Of a stretch of 64,000 nucleotides of DNA, positions 11,785-23,863 are shown in pieces. This DNA is from Thermus neutrinimicus. GTDB lineage: Bacteria; Deinococcota; Deinococci; Deinococcales; Thermaceae. The stretch lies in NCBI RefSeq assembly GCF_022760955.1, contig NZ_JAKTNU010000006.1, positions 40,295-104,294 on the forward strand. The letters are read 5' to 3'. A program made the position numbers and the translations under genes. Every line of letters begins with the position of its first letter. Positions within the stretch are counted from its first letter, which is position 1. Below the pieces are notes generated by a model, which saw nothing but the letters and a program-made list of their open reading frames with translations, was not told the DNA's origin and did no database searches.

Positions 11785-12719
11785 ACTACTGGGTTTGGGG
11801 GCTCCCTGCCCTCCAAAACGGCGAGCAGATTCTCCACCGCCATCTCCGCCATGCGTTCCCGGGTTCGCCTTCCTGCCGAGCCGATATGGGGGGTGATCAC
11901 GGCGTTGGGCAAGGCGTATAGGGGATGGCCTCTGGGCAAGGGCTCGGGATCGGTGACGTCCAAGCCCGCCCCAAAAAGATGCCCCCTTAGGGCTTCCACC
12001 AGGGCTTCCGTGTCCACCAGGCCTCCCCGGGCGGTGTTGATCAGGATGCTTCCTGGCTTCATGGCAAAAAGCCTTTCCCGGTTTATGAGGCGGTGGGTCT
12101 CGAGGGTCAAGGGGGTGTGGAGGCTCACGATGTCGGATGTGGCCAAAAGGGCCTCCAGGGAAAGGTAGGGGTAGGGGAGGGGCTTTGGCGTGCGGCCTGT
12201 GTAGACCACCCGCATCCCGAAGGCCTCGGCCCTTTTGGCCACCGCCTGGCCGATGCGGCCCATGCCCACGATGCCCAGGGTGGCGCCCTCGAGGTCCATC
12301 CCCAGAAGGAGTTCGGGATGCCAGGCCTGCCAAAGGCCCTTTCGGGCGTAGTCCACCCCCTCCGCCACCCGCCTGGCCACCGCCAAGAGAAGGGCCAGGG
12401 TGAGGTCAGCGGTAGCCTCGGTTAACACCCCAGGAGTCTGGGTCACGCGGATGCCCCGGGCTTTGGCCGCCTCGAGGTCCACGTGGTCCACCCCCACGCT
12501 GTAGCAGGCGATGACCTTAAGCCCGGGGGCACGGTCCATGACCTCGGCGTCAACGCGGTCCTTCACCGTGGGGATAAGGCCTATGGCTCCCTCCACCTTC
12601 TTGAGAAGGTCTTCCCGAGAGAGGAATAGCCCCTCGTGAGCCTCTACCCGGTAACCCCTTTCCCGCAGGTGCTCCAGGGCGCTTCCCGGAAGGCTCCGGG
12701 TGACCAGGATTTTCCCCAC
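11781..12719 (-). CDS. D-2-hydroxyacid dehydrogenase (glyoxylate/hydroxypyruvate reductase type)
   Basis: 312 aa. NAD(P)-binding motif GIVGMGRIGQAVAKR, catalytic Arg in NTARGGLVD, Glu in DVTDPEPLP and His in TPHIGSAG. The closest remembered relatives are glyoxylate/hydroxypyruvate reductases, which reduce glyoxylate to glycolate or hydroxypyruvate to glycerate. The GTG at 12719 (VGKILVTRSLPGS) is preferred because it follows the tldE stop by 1 nt and gives the family N-terminus; TTG 12734 and GTG 12728 are alternatives. Third gene of its operon. Confidence 0.88.
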   Translation of the reverse strand: MGKILVTRSLPGSALEHLRERGYRVEAHEGLFLSREDLLKKVEGAIGLIPTVKDRVDAEVMDRAPGLKVIACYSVGVDHVDLEAAKARGIRVTQTPGVLTEATADLTLALLLAVARRVAEGVDYARKGLWQAWHPELLLGMDLEGATLGIVGMGRIGQAVAKRAEAFGMRVVYTGRTPKPLPYPYLSLEALLATSDIVSLHTPLTLETHRLINRERLFAMKPGSILINTARGGLVDTEALVEALRGHLFGAGLDVTDPEPLPRGHPLYALPNAVITPHIGSAGRRTRERMAEMAVENLLAVLEGREPPNPVV

Positions 12720-12720
12720 G

Positions 12721-14031
12721 CTAAACACCCGCAAAGGAAAGCTCCGCCACTGCCACCATAGGGCTTCCGAAGGCGGCCCCCATCACTTCCCAGTCCAGCT
12801 CGCCCCCCACGGCCTCAATGGCCTGGAGGAGATCCAAAAGGTTCCCAGCCACGGCGAAGTTCTCCACCGCATACCGCACCTCCCCCTCCTCCACCCAAAG
12901 CCCCAGGGCTTGCAGGGAGAAGTCCAGGCTCACGGGGTTGGCCCCGGCATGGAGGCCCATGAACTCGGTCACCAGCACGCCCTTTTCCAGGCTTAGGTTG
13001 CCCACGGGCTCCAGGTAGAGGTTCGTGGGGGCCACGTCCATAACCCCCCGGTAGGTGCGGAAGGCGTGGCCGGTGTTCTCCTGGCCCAGGGCTTTGGCGG
13101 TTTCGCTGTTGTGGAGAAAGGTCTTGAAGACCCCCTTCTCCACCACCACCGTGCGCCGGGCCGGGGTGCCCTCGGCGTCGAAGGGGCGGGAGAGGAGCCC
13201 CTTTTCCAGGGTGGGGTCGTCCACCAGGGTGACCCACTCCGAGGCGATCCGTTCCCCAAGCCGGTTTAGGAGGCGGCTTTTGCCCTCCAAGGCGCTTTTC
13301 CCGGAAAGGGAGCGGGAAAGCACCAAGAGGAGGCCCGCCATGGCCTTGGGCTCCAGGTAGGCCCGGTAGCGGCCCGTGGGGAGGGGTCTGGCGTTTAGGA
13401 GCCGGGCGGTTTTCTCGCGGATCTCCAAGGCGGTGCGGCCGGGGTCCAGGAGGTGGAATTCCTTGGCCAGCTTGAAGTCCCAGCCTTGCTTAAGGCTGGG
13501 GCCGTCCGCCATCACCAGGCTGCCCCCCATCCCGGCAAGCCCGGTGCGGTAGGCCCCTTCGGCGCCCCGGGTGCTGGCCAGGGCCACCCGGACCTCCTTT
13601 TCCATGTAGCCCCCCATAAGGACGCTTTTGCTCCTGGGGTCTTCCCACAAGGCCCGTTCCAGCTCCAGGGCGCTCTGCTTCTTGGTATCCAGGGGGGCGG
13701 ATAGCCCTTCCCCCAAAAGGTCGTGGCTTCCCAGGGCCTGGCCCGTGGATATGTGGCCTTCCTTGCCCGCAAGGAGGGCGTTATCCCGGGCCTCCGAGAG
13801 GGCCCACTCCAGGGCTTCCAGGGAGAGCTCCTCCGTGTAGGCGTAGCCCATGCGGCCTTGGACCACCACCCGGAGGCCAACCCCCCCCTGGCGGGCTTCC
13901 TTGATCTCCTCCAAGGTGCCTTGCCGGGCCCTGAGGGAAAGCTCCCGCTCCTCCTGGAAGAGAACCTCCGCCTCGAGGCCCAGTTCCTTCGCCCGTCTCA
14001 ACAGGTAGCGTTTGGCTTCCTCCAGCGTCAT
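12721..14031 (-). CDS. tldE: TldE/PmbA subunit of the TldD/TldE metalloprotease
   Basis: 436 aa, family length. TldE pairs with TldD; it keeps the fold but lacks the HExxxH zinc site, and helps form the narrow tunnel that trims unfolded peptides such as microcin precursors and the CcdA antitoxin. Motifs: GMGGSLVMADGPS, TFLHNSETAKALG and the C-terminal AVAELSFAG. ATGA overlap with tldD upstream fixes the start. Confidence 0.93.
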   Translation of the reverse strand: MTLEEAKRYLLRRAKELGLEAEVLFQEERELSLRARQGTLEEIKEARQGGVGLRVVVQGRMGYAYTEELSLEALEWALSEARDNALLAGKEGHISTGQALGSHDLLGEGLSAPLDTKKQSALELERALWEDPRSKSVLMGGYMEKEVRVALASTRGAEGAYRTGLAGMGGSLVMADGPSLKQGWDFKLAKEFHLLDPGRTALEIREKTARLLNARPLPTGRYRAYLEPKAMAGLLLVLSRSLSGKSALEGKSRLLNRLGERIASEWVTLVDDPTLEKGLLSRPFDAEGTPARRTVVVEKGVFKTFLHNSETAKALGQENTGHAFRTYRGVMDVAPTNLYLEPVGNLSLEKGVLVTEFMGLHAGANPVSLDFSLQALGLWVEEGEVRYAVENFAVAGNLLDLLQAIEAVGGELDWEVMGAAFGSPMVAVAELSFAGV

Positions 14032-15422
14032 GCCCTACCTCCCACCACGATCTCCGAGACCAGCACGTGGGGCTGGCCCACCTCCACGGGCACCATTCCC
14101 GACAGGCTCCCGCACATCCCAGGGGCGTTTTCCCAGTCCTTGGCCACGGCCACCACCCTCCTGATGGTCTCGGGCCCCTTGCCCACCAGCATGGCCCCGC
14201 GCACGGGCTCCTCTATGCGGCCATGGCGGATGATGTACCCCTCCTGCACGGCGAAGTTGTACTCCCCGGAGCCCGGCTTCACCTGCCCACCCCCCAACTC
14301 CTTGGCGTAGAGGCCGAATTCCACGCTGGCGATGAGGTCCTCCACCTCTTTATCCCCGGGGGCGATGAAGGTGTTGCGCATCCTCGAGGTGGGGGCGAAG
14401 GTGTAATCCTGTCTGCGCCCCGAGCCGGTCATGGGGTAGCCGGTGAGGAGGTGGCCTAGGCGGTCCACCATGTAGGCCTTGAGCACCCCCTTTTCGATGA
14501 GCACCGTGCGCTCCGTGGGACGGCCCTCGTCGTCCACCTCCGTGGAGCCCCAGGCGTGGGGCAGGGTGCCGTCGTCCACGTAGGTCACCACGGGGCTTGC
14601 CACCTCCTCCCCCAGCTTGTCGGCCAGGACGCTGGCCTTCTTGGCCACGCTGGTGGTTTCCAAGAGATGGCCCAGGGCCTCGTGGAAGATAACCCCGCCG
14701 AAGGCGTTTCCCACCACCACGGGCATGGTTCCCGCGGGGGCGGGCTTGGCCCTCAGGTTGGTGAGGGCCTGGCGGGCAGCCCTGGCCCCCACCTCCTGGG
14801 GTGGGTAGAGGTCAAAGAGCTCCAGGCCCACGCTTTTGCCGGGGGCCGCGTAACCGGTTTGCACCTCCGTGCCCTCTTGGGCCACCGCCAGCACGAAGAG
14901 CCGGGTACGGACCCTTTTTTCCTCGGCCCACGTGCCCTCCGTGTTGGCGATCAGGACCTCTTGCTCCCACTCCTGGAGGCTGGCCTCCACCTGCTTGATT
15001 TCCGGGGAGATGCGAGCGCCCGCCTCGGCTTCCAAGAGCCTTTCCAGGCGGTAGCGCTTGTCCTTTTCCCCGTAGGGCGTGCTGGGGGCGTGAAGGCCCC
15101 TGGGGAGAGCCTTGCGGAAGTCCAGGCCCCCAGCGCCCCTCTCGTCCACCTGGCCCAGGCCTCCCTTGGCCCGGAGAAGGGTTTCCAGGGCCTCCAGGAG
15201 GCCTTCAGGGGTGAGCTGGTTGGTGTAGGCGTAGACCACCTCGGTGCCGAAGAAAAGCCTTAGGCCTGCCCCGTAGTCCAGGCCGGAAATGGCTTCCTCC
15301 ATTCGGCCCGCGCGCACCGTCATGCGCCGTCTTCTGGAGCGCTCCGCGTAGATCTCGGCGAAGTCGGCCCCGCCCTTTAGCGCCTGCCGCAGGAGGCTTT
15401 CCACCAGATCTGGGCTTAGCAT
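14028..15422 (-). CDS. tldD: TldD zinc metalloprotease
   Basis: 464 aa. The zinc site HEALGH (HExxxH) is intact near residue 225-235 in GGVIFHEALGHLLETTSVAKK, and the conserved late cysteine is in PGMCGSLSGM. With TldE it forms a cytoplasmic heterodimeric protease. TAGCCT lies 6 nt before the ATG and there is no ribosome site (the upstream is CCTTCC), so the operon tldD-tldE-dehydrogenase-TauE is probably leaderless. Confidence 0.95.
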   Translation of the reverse strand: MLSPDLVESLLRQALKGGADFAEIYAERSRRRRMTVRAGRMEEAISGLDYGAGLRLFFGTEVVYAYTNQLTPEGLLEALETLLRAKGGLGQVDERGAGGLDFRKALPRGLHAPSTPYGEKDKRYRLERLLEAEAGARISPEIKQVEASLQEWEQEVLIANTEGTWAEEKRVRTRLFVLAVAQEGTEVQTGYAAPGKSVGLELFDLYPPQEVGARAARQALTNLRAKPAPAGTMPVVVGNAFGGVIFHEALGHLLETTSVAKKASVLADKLGEEVASPVVTYVDDGTLPHAWGSTEVDDEGRPTERTVLIEKGVLKAYMVDRLGHLLTGYPMTGSGRRQDYTFAPTSRMRNTFIAPGDKEVEDLIASVEFGLYAKELGGGQVKPGSGEYNFAVQEGYIIRHGRIEEPVRGAMLVGKGPETIRRVVAVAKDWENAPGMCGSLSGMVPVEVGQPHVLVSEIVVGGRA

Positions 15423-15488
15423 GGAAGGAGGCTAACCCAGGGCTGACCTGTGGGTCAACTCCCTAGGCAGGGATTCCCCGGGGTGGTG

Positions 15489-16388
15489 TCATTGAGGCCC
15501 TGCCGGCGTGAGGCGGAGGAGGGTGTGGACCGCCCTTTCCAGGGCCAGCCAGGGATCCTTGCCTTCCTTGGCCCGGCGTTCCGCCTGGATCAGGGCGTCC
15601 AGGCTGCCCTCGAGGGTCTCCCTAGCCAGGCCTCGTGCCAGCTCCAGCGCCCTTTTGGCCGCATAGGGATGGGCCTCGAGGCGGGCGAGGTCCGCCTCCG
15701 TGGGCCTGGGGTTTTCCCGAAGGAGCATCCAGGCCCTGGCCAGAAGGGAAAACTGCCAGGCGAAGGCTCCGAGGAGCCTCAAGGGTTCCTCCCCCTCCTC
15801 CCTTAGCCGCCTGAGGTGGCGGAAGGCGGCCCTGGCATCCCGATCCAAGACGGCCCGCACCAGGTCAAAACCGCTTATGGGGGGTTTTAGGGCCACCACC
15901 CGCTCCACCTTCTCCAGGGTGAGGGGAGGTGGCAGGAGGGCAAGCTTTTCCAGCTCCCTCTCCAGGGCCTCGAGGTCCCCCTCCAGGGAGGCCAGGTACT
16001 GGGCGATGCCCGCGGGCAACCTAAACCCCAGGCGCTTGGCCCGGTTTTCCAGGTGGCGTACGAGGTCCTTACCCCTCGGGGTGGGGAAGTCCCGCCTTTC
16101 GCGGGTGCGGTAGAAGGCGGCCCGGGCGGTGGTGGGCTTGGGGTCAAGGAGGAGCACGGCCACCTCCTCGGGGACGTTTTCCAGGAGGGGTTTTAGCGCC
16201 TTCCATTCCCCGTCGCTCACCTCCCGCAGGTCCAGCATGGCCCCCGCCCCCCCGAAAAGCCCAGGGCTTAGGGCCTCTGAGAGGGCCTCGGGGGTGGGCT
16301 CGGTGAAGCGGCTAAAGCCCCTGAGGGAGGCCTCCTGGAGGAGCGCCTCCTTGGCCAGGAAGTGGTCTCCCGTGAAGGCGACGACCAT
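15489..16388 (-). CDS. holA: DNA polymerase III delta subunit
   Basis: 299 aa, close in memory to T. thermophilus HolA. It is the clamp-opening subunit of the clamp loader: delta binds the beta clamp and opens it so that the polymerase can be loaded at primers. The N-terminal MVVAFTGDHFLAKEAL strand-helix, the LFGGAGAMLDLRE beta-contact region, the RHLENRAKRLG helix and the C-terminal helical collar are present. Delta has no P-loop, as here. The gap to the upstream acyl-CoA dehydrogenase gene is 19 bp. Confidence 0.93.
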   Translation of the reverse strand: MVVAFTGDHFLAKEALLQEASLRGFSRFTEPTPEALSEALSPGLFGGAGAMLDLREVSDGEWKALKPLLENVPEEVAVLLLDPKPTTARAAFYRTRERRDFPTPRGKDLVRHLENRAKRLGFRLPAGIAQYLASLEGDLEALERELEKLALLPPPLTLEKVERVVALKPPISGFDLVRAVLDRDARAAFRHLRRLREEGEEPLRLLGAFAWQFSLLARAWMLLRENPRPTEADLARLEAHPYAAKRALELARGLARETLEGSLDALIQAERRAKEGKDPWLALERAVHTLLRLTPAGPQ

Positions 16389-16407
16389 GCCCGCCGTTTC
16401 CCGCCTC

Positions 16408-17565
16408 CTACAGGGCGTTCAGCCCCGTGGCCTCCCGCCCCAGGACCAGGGTGTGGATGTCGTGGGTGCCCTCGTAGGTGTAGACGGTTTCCAGGTTAAG
16501 CATGTGGCGGATGGCGTGGTACTCCAGGGTGATGCCGCTTCCCCCCAGGATGTCCCGGGCCAGGCGGGCCGCCTTCAAGGCCTTCCACACGTTCTGCCTC
16601 TTAGCCAGGGAGACCTGGGCGGGCTTAAGCTTCCCCTCGTCCTTGAGCCGGGCCAGGCGCCAGGCGAGAAGGAGCCCCTCCGTGTGGTCGGCAAGCATCT
16701 CCGCCAGCTTGGCCTGCAAAAGCTGCTTTTGGGCAAGGGGCGTTCCGAAGGTGCTCCGGCTTTTGGCAAACTCCACCGCCTCCGTGTACACGGCCTCCAA
16801 GGCCCCCAAGGCCCCCCAGGCGATGCCGAAGCGGGCCTGGGTGAGGCAGGAAAGGGGGGCTTTTAGGCCTATCGCCTGGGGCAGGCGTAGGGCCTCGGGC
16901 ACCCTCACCTCCTCCAGCACCAGCTCGCTGGTCACCGAGGCCCTTAGGCTCATCTTGCGCTTCACCTCCCGGGCCTGGAAGCCTTTGGTGTCGGTGGGGA
17001 CGATGAAGCCTAGGACCCGCCCCTCCTCGTCCTTGGCCCAGATGATGGCGATGTGGGCCAGGTTGCCGTTGGTGATCCACATCTTGGTGCCGTTCAGGAC
17101 CCAGGTGTCCCCCTCGAGGCGGGCCTTGGTCTTCATGTTGCCGTAGGGGTCCGAACCTCCGTCGGGCTCGGTGAGGCCGAAAGCCCCCACCATCTCCCCC
17201 CGGGCCAGCCTGGGGAGGAACTCCCGCTTCTGCTCCTCGCTGCCGAAGGCGTAGATGGGGTACATGACCAAGGAGCTTTGCACGCTCACGAAGCTCCTAA
17301 GCCCCGAGTCCACCCGTTCCAGCTCGTAGGCGATGAGGCCGTAGGCGGCGCTGGAGACCCCTGCCCCCCCGTACTCCGGGGGCAGGGTGGGGCCTAGGAA
17401 GCCCAGCTCCGCGAACCGGGGTATGAGGTGGGTGGGGAAGACCCCTTCCTCCCACCACTGGCCGATGTAGGGCAGGGCCTCCCTTTCCAGGAAGCGACGG
17501 GCTGCCTTTTGGATCTCCTTCTCCTCCGGGGTAAGGAGGTCTTCTATGGCGTAGAAGTCCAGCAT
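16408..17565 (-). CDS. gcdH: Glutaryl-CoA dehydrogenase
   Basis: 385 aa from the ATG at 17565 (GAGGTG upstream); the frame continues upstream without support. FAD enzyme that oxidises and decarboxylates glutaryl-CoA to crotonyl-CoA in lysine and tryptophan breakdown. It matches GCDH rather than other acyl-CoA dehydrogenases: SGLRSFVSVQSSLVM carries the Arg that binds the distal carboxylate, GLTEPDGGSDP, GTKMWITNG for FAD, SLRASVTSELV, and YEGTHDIHTLVLGR with the catalytic Glu. Possibly co-transcribed with holA by proximity only. Confidence 0.92.
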   Translation of the reverse strand: MLDFYAIEDLLTPEEKEIQKAARRFLEREALPYIGQWWEEGVFPTHLIPRFAELGFLGPTLPPEYGGAGVSSAAYGLIAYELERVDSGLRSFVSVQSSLVMYPIYAFGSEEQKREFLPRLARGEMVGAFGLTEPDGGSDPYGNMKTKARLEGDTWVLNGTKMWITNGNLAHIAIIWAKDEEGRVLGFIVPTDTKGFQAREVKRKMSLRASVTSELVLEEVRVPEALRLPQAIGLKAPLSCLTQARFGIAWGALGALEAVYTEAVEFAKSRSTFGTPLAQKQLLQAKLAEMLADHTEGLLLAWRLARLKDEGKLKPAQVSLAKRQNVWKALKAARLARDILGGSGITLEYHAIRHMLNLETVYTYEGTHDIHTLVLGREATGLNAL

Positions 17566-17707
17566 GGGGCACCTCGAGGGGAAGTTTACCGGAAAGGGTT
17601 GGCCCCATTCCCCTTCTCGCCCCACCCTGCCCCCAAAGGGTTCTAAACCCATGTGGGCAAGGGATTTGCCGGGGTCCCCACCGCGGTGGAGGCCAAGGGG
17701 GGTGGGA

Positions 17708-17926
17708 TTAGAGCATCCCCGCCAAAAAGCCCTCTTCCCGGATGGTGCGGAGGAGGTCCATCACCGTGAGGACCTGGGGATCGTACTCCACCAGGACCTG
17801 GGCGGGGCCGGTGGCCTGGACCTGGGAGGTGCCCTCGAGGGCCCGTAGGGCCTTGAGAATCCGCTCCATCCCCTCGGGGGTAGGCTCCCCCCGGATGCCG
17901 ATGAGAACCCGGTTCATGCTCCTCAT
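17708..17926 (-). CDS. Small HMA-like ferredoxin-fold protein without metal cysteines
   Basis: 72 aa. The pattern NRVLIGIRGEP, MERILKALRAL, VLVEYDPQ, MDLLRTIREEGF is a beta-alpha-beta-beta-alpha-beta heavy-metal-associated domain, but the CxxC site is GEPT, so it should not bind copper as a chaperone would. The ATG at 17926 overlaps the upstream stop (ATGA); ATG 17917 (MNRV) also fits. Last gene after the VWA and DUF1999 genes. Confidence 0.75.
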   Translation of the reverse strand: MRSMNRVLIGIRGEPTPEGMERILKALRALEGTSQVQATGPAQVLVEYDPQVLTVMDLLRTIREEGFLAGML

Positions 17927-18348
17927 TCTAGGACGCCCCGGGTTTCGCCCCGTTGCCCGCGGCTTCCCAGGACCCTCACCGCCAGGACCAGGGGTTCTAC
18001 GGAGAATCCCTGGGCCTGTAGGGCCGCCTGGAGGTCTTGCCGTTTGGGGTCCAGGTGCAGGGCCACCTCGTAGACCCCAGCGTCGTAGGCGCTTTTCACC
18101 ACGGCGGCCAGGAGGCCTTCCAGGACGGCCTGGCTCCTGCCCTCCACCCGGCTGACGAGGACCGTGATGGCCTCCCCCTGCCACACCGCCTGCGCCAGGG
18201 CAAAGCCCATGGGCTCCTCCCCCTCTTCCGCCAGGAAGGAGTGGCCGGTGCGGGCAAAAAAGCGCACGGCGCCCAGGCTCAGGGGCCGGCTTCCGGCTAC
18301 GCGATTGAGGAGGTCCAGATCCAGCTCGGTGAAAGGACGGAAGCGCAT
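17923..18348 (-). CDS. DUF1999 GNAT-fold protein
   Basis: 141 aa, almost the same in memory as T. thermophilus TTHA1254, whose structure is a GNAT acetyltransferase fold. Acetyl-CoA region EAITVLVSRVEGRSQAVLEG; substrate unknown. CATAAT lies 6 nt before the ATG and overlaps the stop of the VWA gene, suggesting a leaderless internal promoter. Confidence 0.9.
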   Translation of the reverse strand: MRFRPFTELDLDLLNRVAGSRPLSLGAVRFFARTGHSFLAEEGEEPMGFALAQAVWQGEAITVLVSRVEGRSQAVLEGLLAAVVKSAYDAGVYEVALHLDPKRQDLQAALQAQGFSVEPLVLAVRVLGSRGQRGETRGVLE

Positions 18349-18355
18349 GGGCCCA

Positions 18356-19687
18356 TTATGCCTCCTGGGCCTGGGGTTTGGGGCGGAAGAGAAGGGCTTC
18401 CAGGAGGAGCACCAAGGCGGCGAGGAGGGCAAGGAACCGGCCTGCCCCTCCTTGGCTTTGCGGAAGGAAGCTGGGCCCAGGGGTGGGGAGAAGGGTTTCC
18501 CCTGGGGAAAGGAGGCCCGTGCGCACCTCCCGGTAGGGTTTGAGGAAGTTGTAGACCAGCAGGGGGAAGAAGGGGCGGTCCTGGATGGCGGCCAAGGGGG
18601 GCAGGTAAAGGCCTCCTTCCGTGTGGTAGATGAGGCCTACCCCGTCCTCCCCTTCCGCCAGGGACCGCCAGGAAGAGGGGGGTGGGGGAGGAGGGGAGAG
18701 GTGCTCCCCCACAAGGGTCACCCCTTCCAGGAGGGGGTGAGGGGTGGTGAGGAGAACCGGGGTGGGGTCTCCCCCGGAAGGGGCGAGTAAAAGGGTGGGC
18801 CCATCGGGGGGCCCTTGGGGCACCGCCACGCGCACCCGCACCTCCCTCCCTGGAGTTGCCCCCAGGAGGAGGAAGAGCCTTTCCAGGGCGGGGGTCCTGG
18901 GGTAGTCCACCCCAAGCCGCTTGAGGCCGAAGCCCACCTCGTCGTCCAGAGGGAGGGCATCCCCATTCAGGAGCTGGGCGGTAAAGGTGGGGGGCAGGTT
19001 TTCCAACCGGGCAAAGCCCCGGGGCGGAACCGGCACCTCCTCTACCTCACCGCCCACCTCCACCCGGGCGGTAAGGGTGCGGTTTGCGCTGTTGCCAAGG
19101 GCCAAAAACCCTTGGGCCACGGCCACGATTCCCAGGTTCTCCCTGGGGCTTCCCACCCCTAGGTACCCATCCGCCCCAGGGGGCGGAGGCCCGTCGCTGA
19201 CCACCAGCACCGGGGCCCTGAGGAGCCTCCGCCCTAGGGCCATGGCCTCCTCCAGCCTGGCCTCCCGGTCCTTGGCCTCCAGCTCCAGAAGCCTGGCCCT
19301 CAGGACGATCCCGGGGGCGGGGCCATAGGCCTCGGGCTTTTCCCCAGCCCGCACCAAGACGGCCTCCGGGGTTCTTTCCAGAAGGGGGAGGAGCCTTTCC
19401 TTGGCCAGGTCCAGACGGGTCTTGGCCCCCTCCTGGGCGGCCATGCTGGCGGAGGTGTCCACCACATAGACCATGGGGGAAGGTCCTAAGGGGGGATCCT
19501 CGAGGGCCAGGACCACGAGGGCGGCCGCCAGGAGGAGGAGAAGAAGCCTTAAGTCCAGCCGGGGCCGAAGGCGTTGCCTCCTGCTCCTCTGCCATAGCCA
19601 CACCCCGGCCCAGGGGCGGACCCGGGGCCTTTTCGCCCGGTAGAGGAGGTAGACCAGAAGGAGGACCGGAGGAAGAAGCCAGAGCAT
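18356..19687 (-). CDS. VWA-domain membrane protein (BatA-like)
   Basis: 443 aa. Two N-terminal membrane helices (LLPPVLLLVYLLY and LLLLLLAAALVVLALED) around a basic loop, then a von Willebrand A domain whose metal site DTSASMAAQ is intact (DxSxS), with the DGPPPPGADG edge. The middle 200 residues are beta-rich, and a last helix (FLALLAALVLLLEALLF) precedes the tail, giving a periplasmic or cytoplasmic VWA domain between membrane anchors as in BatA and aerotolerance operon proteins; no MoxR ATPase gene is adjacent. TAGGCT stands 7 nt before the ATG. Confidence 0.85.
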   Translation of the reverse strand: MLWLLPPVLLLVYLLYRAKRPRVRPWAGVWLWQRSRRQRLRPRLDLRLLLLLLAAALVVLALEDPPLGPSPMVYVVDTSASMAAQEGAKTRLDLAKERLLPLLERTPEAVLVRAGEKPEAYGPAPGIVLRARLLELEAKDREARLEEAMALGRRLLRAPVLVVSDGPPPPGADGYLGVGSPRENLGIVAVAQGFLALGNSANRTLTARVEVGGEVEEVPVPPRGFARLENLPPTFTAQLLNGDALPLDDEVGFGLKRLGVDYPRTPALERLFLLLGATPGREVRVRVAVPQGPPDGPTLLLAPSGGDPTPVLLTTPHPLLEGVTLVGEHLSPPPPPPSSWRSLAEGEDGVGLIYHTEGGLYLPPLAAIQDRPFFPLLVYNFLKPYREVRTGLLSPGETLLPTPGPSFLPQSQGGAGRFLALLAALVLLLEALLFRPKPQAQEA

Positions 19688-19813
19688 TGCCCTTAGCCTA
19701 GCCCCCGCCTGGGGGCATGGGCTAGAGTGACGGAAGGGGATGTTGTGCCGGGTGCCCGGGCTTCCCGAGGAGCCCTCTAAACCCCCGGTGCAGGACCTAA
19801 GGGAGGGGTAGAC

Positions 19814-20785
19814 GTGTGGGTTTTGGGCATCGACACCTCCTGCGACGACACGGGGGTGGGCCTGGTGAAGGAGGGGGAGGTGGTGGTGAACCTGGTGGCG
19901 GGCCAGGTGGCCCTGCACCAGGCCTTTGGCGGGGTGGTGCCCGAGCTGGCCAGCCGGGAGCACCTGAAGGTGATCCGTCCCTTAGCGGAGAAGGCCTTGG
20001 CCGAGGCGGGGATAGCCCCTAAGGACCTTTCCCTGGTGGCCGCCACCCGGGGCCCAGGGCTCATCGGGGCCCTGCTGGTGGGGTACACCTTCGCCAAGGG
20101 CCTAGCCTGGGCCCTGGGGAAGCCCTTCTACGCCATCCACCACCTCGAGGCCCACATCGCCGCCGCCTGGCCTCCCGGCCTGAACCCCCCCTTCTTGGCC
20201 CTGGTGGCCTCGGGCGGGCACACCCACCTTTTCGCGGTGGAGGCTTTGGGACGCTACCGGCTTCTCGGGGCCACCCGGGACGATGCCGCCGGGGAGGCCT
20301 TTGACAAGGTGGCGAGGCTTCTCGGCCTGGGGTTTCCCGGGGGGCCTGAGATTGAGCGCCTGGCCCAGGAGGCCAGGGAGAAGGTGCCCTTCCCCGTCCC
20401 CCTCAAGGACCAGAAGGGGTACGAGTTCAGCTTCTCCGGCCTCAAGACCAAGGCGGTGCAGCTGGTGGAGGCCGGATATCCCGCCCCGGCCTTGGCCAAG
20501 GGGTTCCAGGAGGCGGCGGTGGAGCACCTGGCCCAGGTGGTCCTCCGGGCTGCCCAGGACACCGGGCTCCGGGTCCTTCTGGTGGCCGGGGGGGTGGCGG
20601 CGAACCGGGCCTTGCAGGCTCGCTTCCGGGAGGCGGGGCTTAGCGTGTACTTCCCCCCCAAGGGGCTTTCCCAGGACAACGGGGCCATGGTGGCCTTGGC
20701 CGCCTGGCGGCGCTACCAAGGGGGTTTTCCCCCTAGCCCCTTGTCCCTGGGGGCCGCCGCTTACTGGCCCCTCGAGGAGGCCTGA
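19814..20785 (+). CDS. tsaD: tRNA N6-threonylcarbamoyladenosine transferase TsaD
   Basis: 323 aa. TsaD moves threonylcarbamoyl from TC-AMP onto A37 of ANN-decoding tRNAs. The metal-binding HHLEAHIAA (family HxxxH), [34 protein letters not shown] and SQDNGAMVA are complete. GTG start with GGGAGGGG upstream. It is 36 bp before secA and divergent from the VWA gene. Confidence 0.97.
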   Translation: MWVLGIDTSCDDTGVGLVKEGEVVVNLVAGQVALHQAFGGVVPELASREHLKVIRPLAEKALAEAGIAPKDLSLVAATRGPGLIGALLVGYTFAKGLAWALGKPFYAIHHLEAHIAAAWPPGLNPPFLALVASGGHTHLFAVEALGRYRLLGATRDDAAGEAFDKVARLLGLGFPGGPEIERLAQEAREKVPFPVPLKDQKGYEFSFSGLKTKAVQLVEAGYPAPALAKGFQEAAVEHLAQVVLRAAQDTGLRVLLVAGGVAANRALQARFREAGLSVYFPPKGLSQDNGAMVALAAWRRYQGGFPPSPLSLGAAAYWPLEEA

Positions 20786-20823
20786 AGGCTTTCTCATCCT
20801 GTGGGGGTACAATCGGCCTTAGG

Positions 20824-23820
<2,997 letters not shown>

Positions 23821-23825
23821 GCAAA

Positions 23826-23851
23826 CCGGCCCGGGGTTAGCCCCGGGCCGG
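23826..23851. terminator. Bidirectional hairpin between secA and yebC
   Basis: CCGGCCCGGGG (23826-23836), loop TTAG, CCCCGGGCCGG (23841-23851), an 11-bp perfect stem in the convergent gap; only short T-runs on either side (CCTTTCGG on +, GGTTTGC on -). Confidence 0.65.
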
Positions 23852-23863
23852 GGGGCCTTTCGG

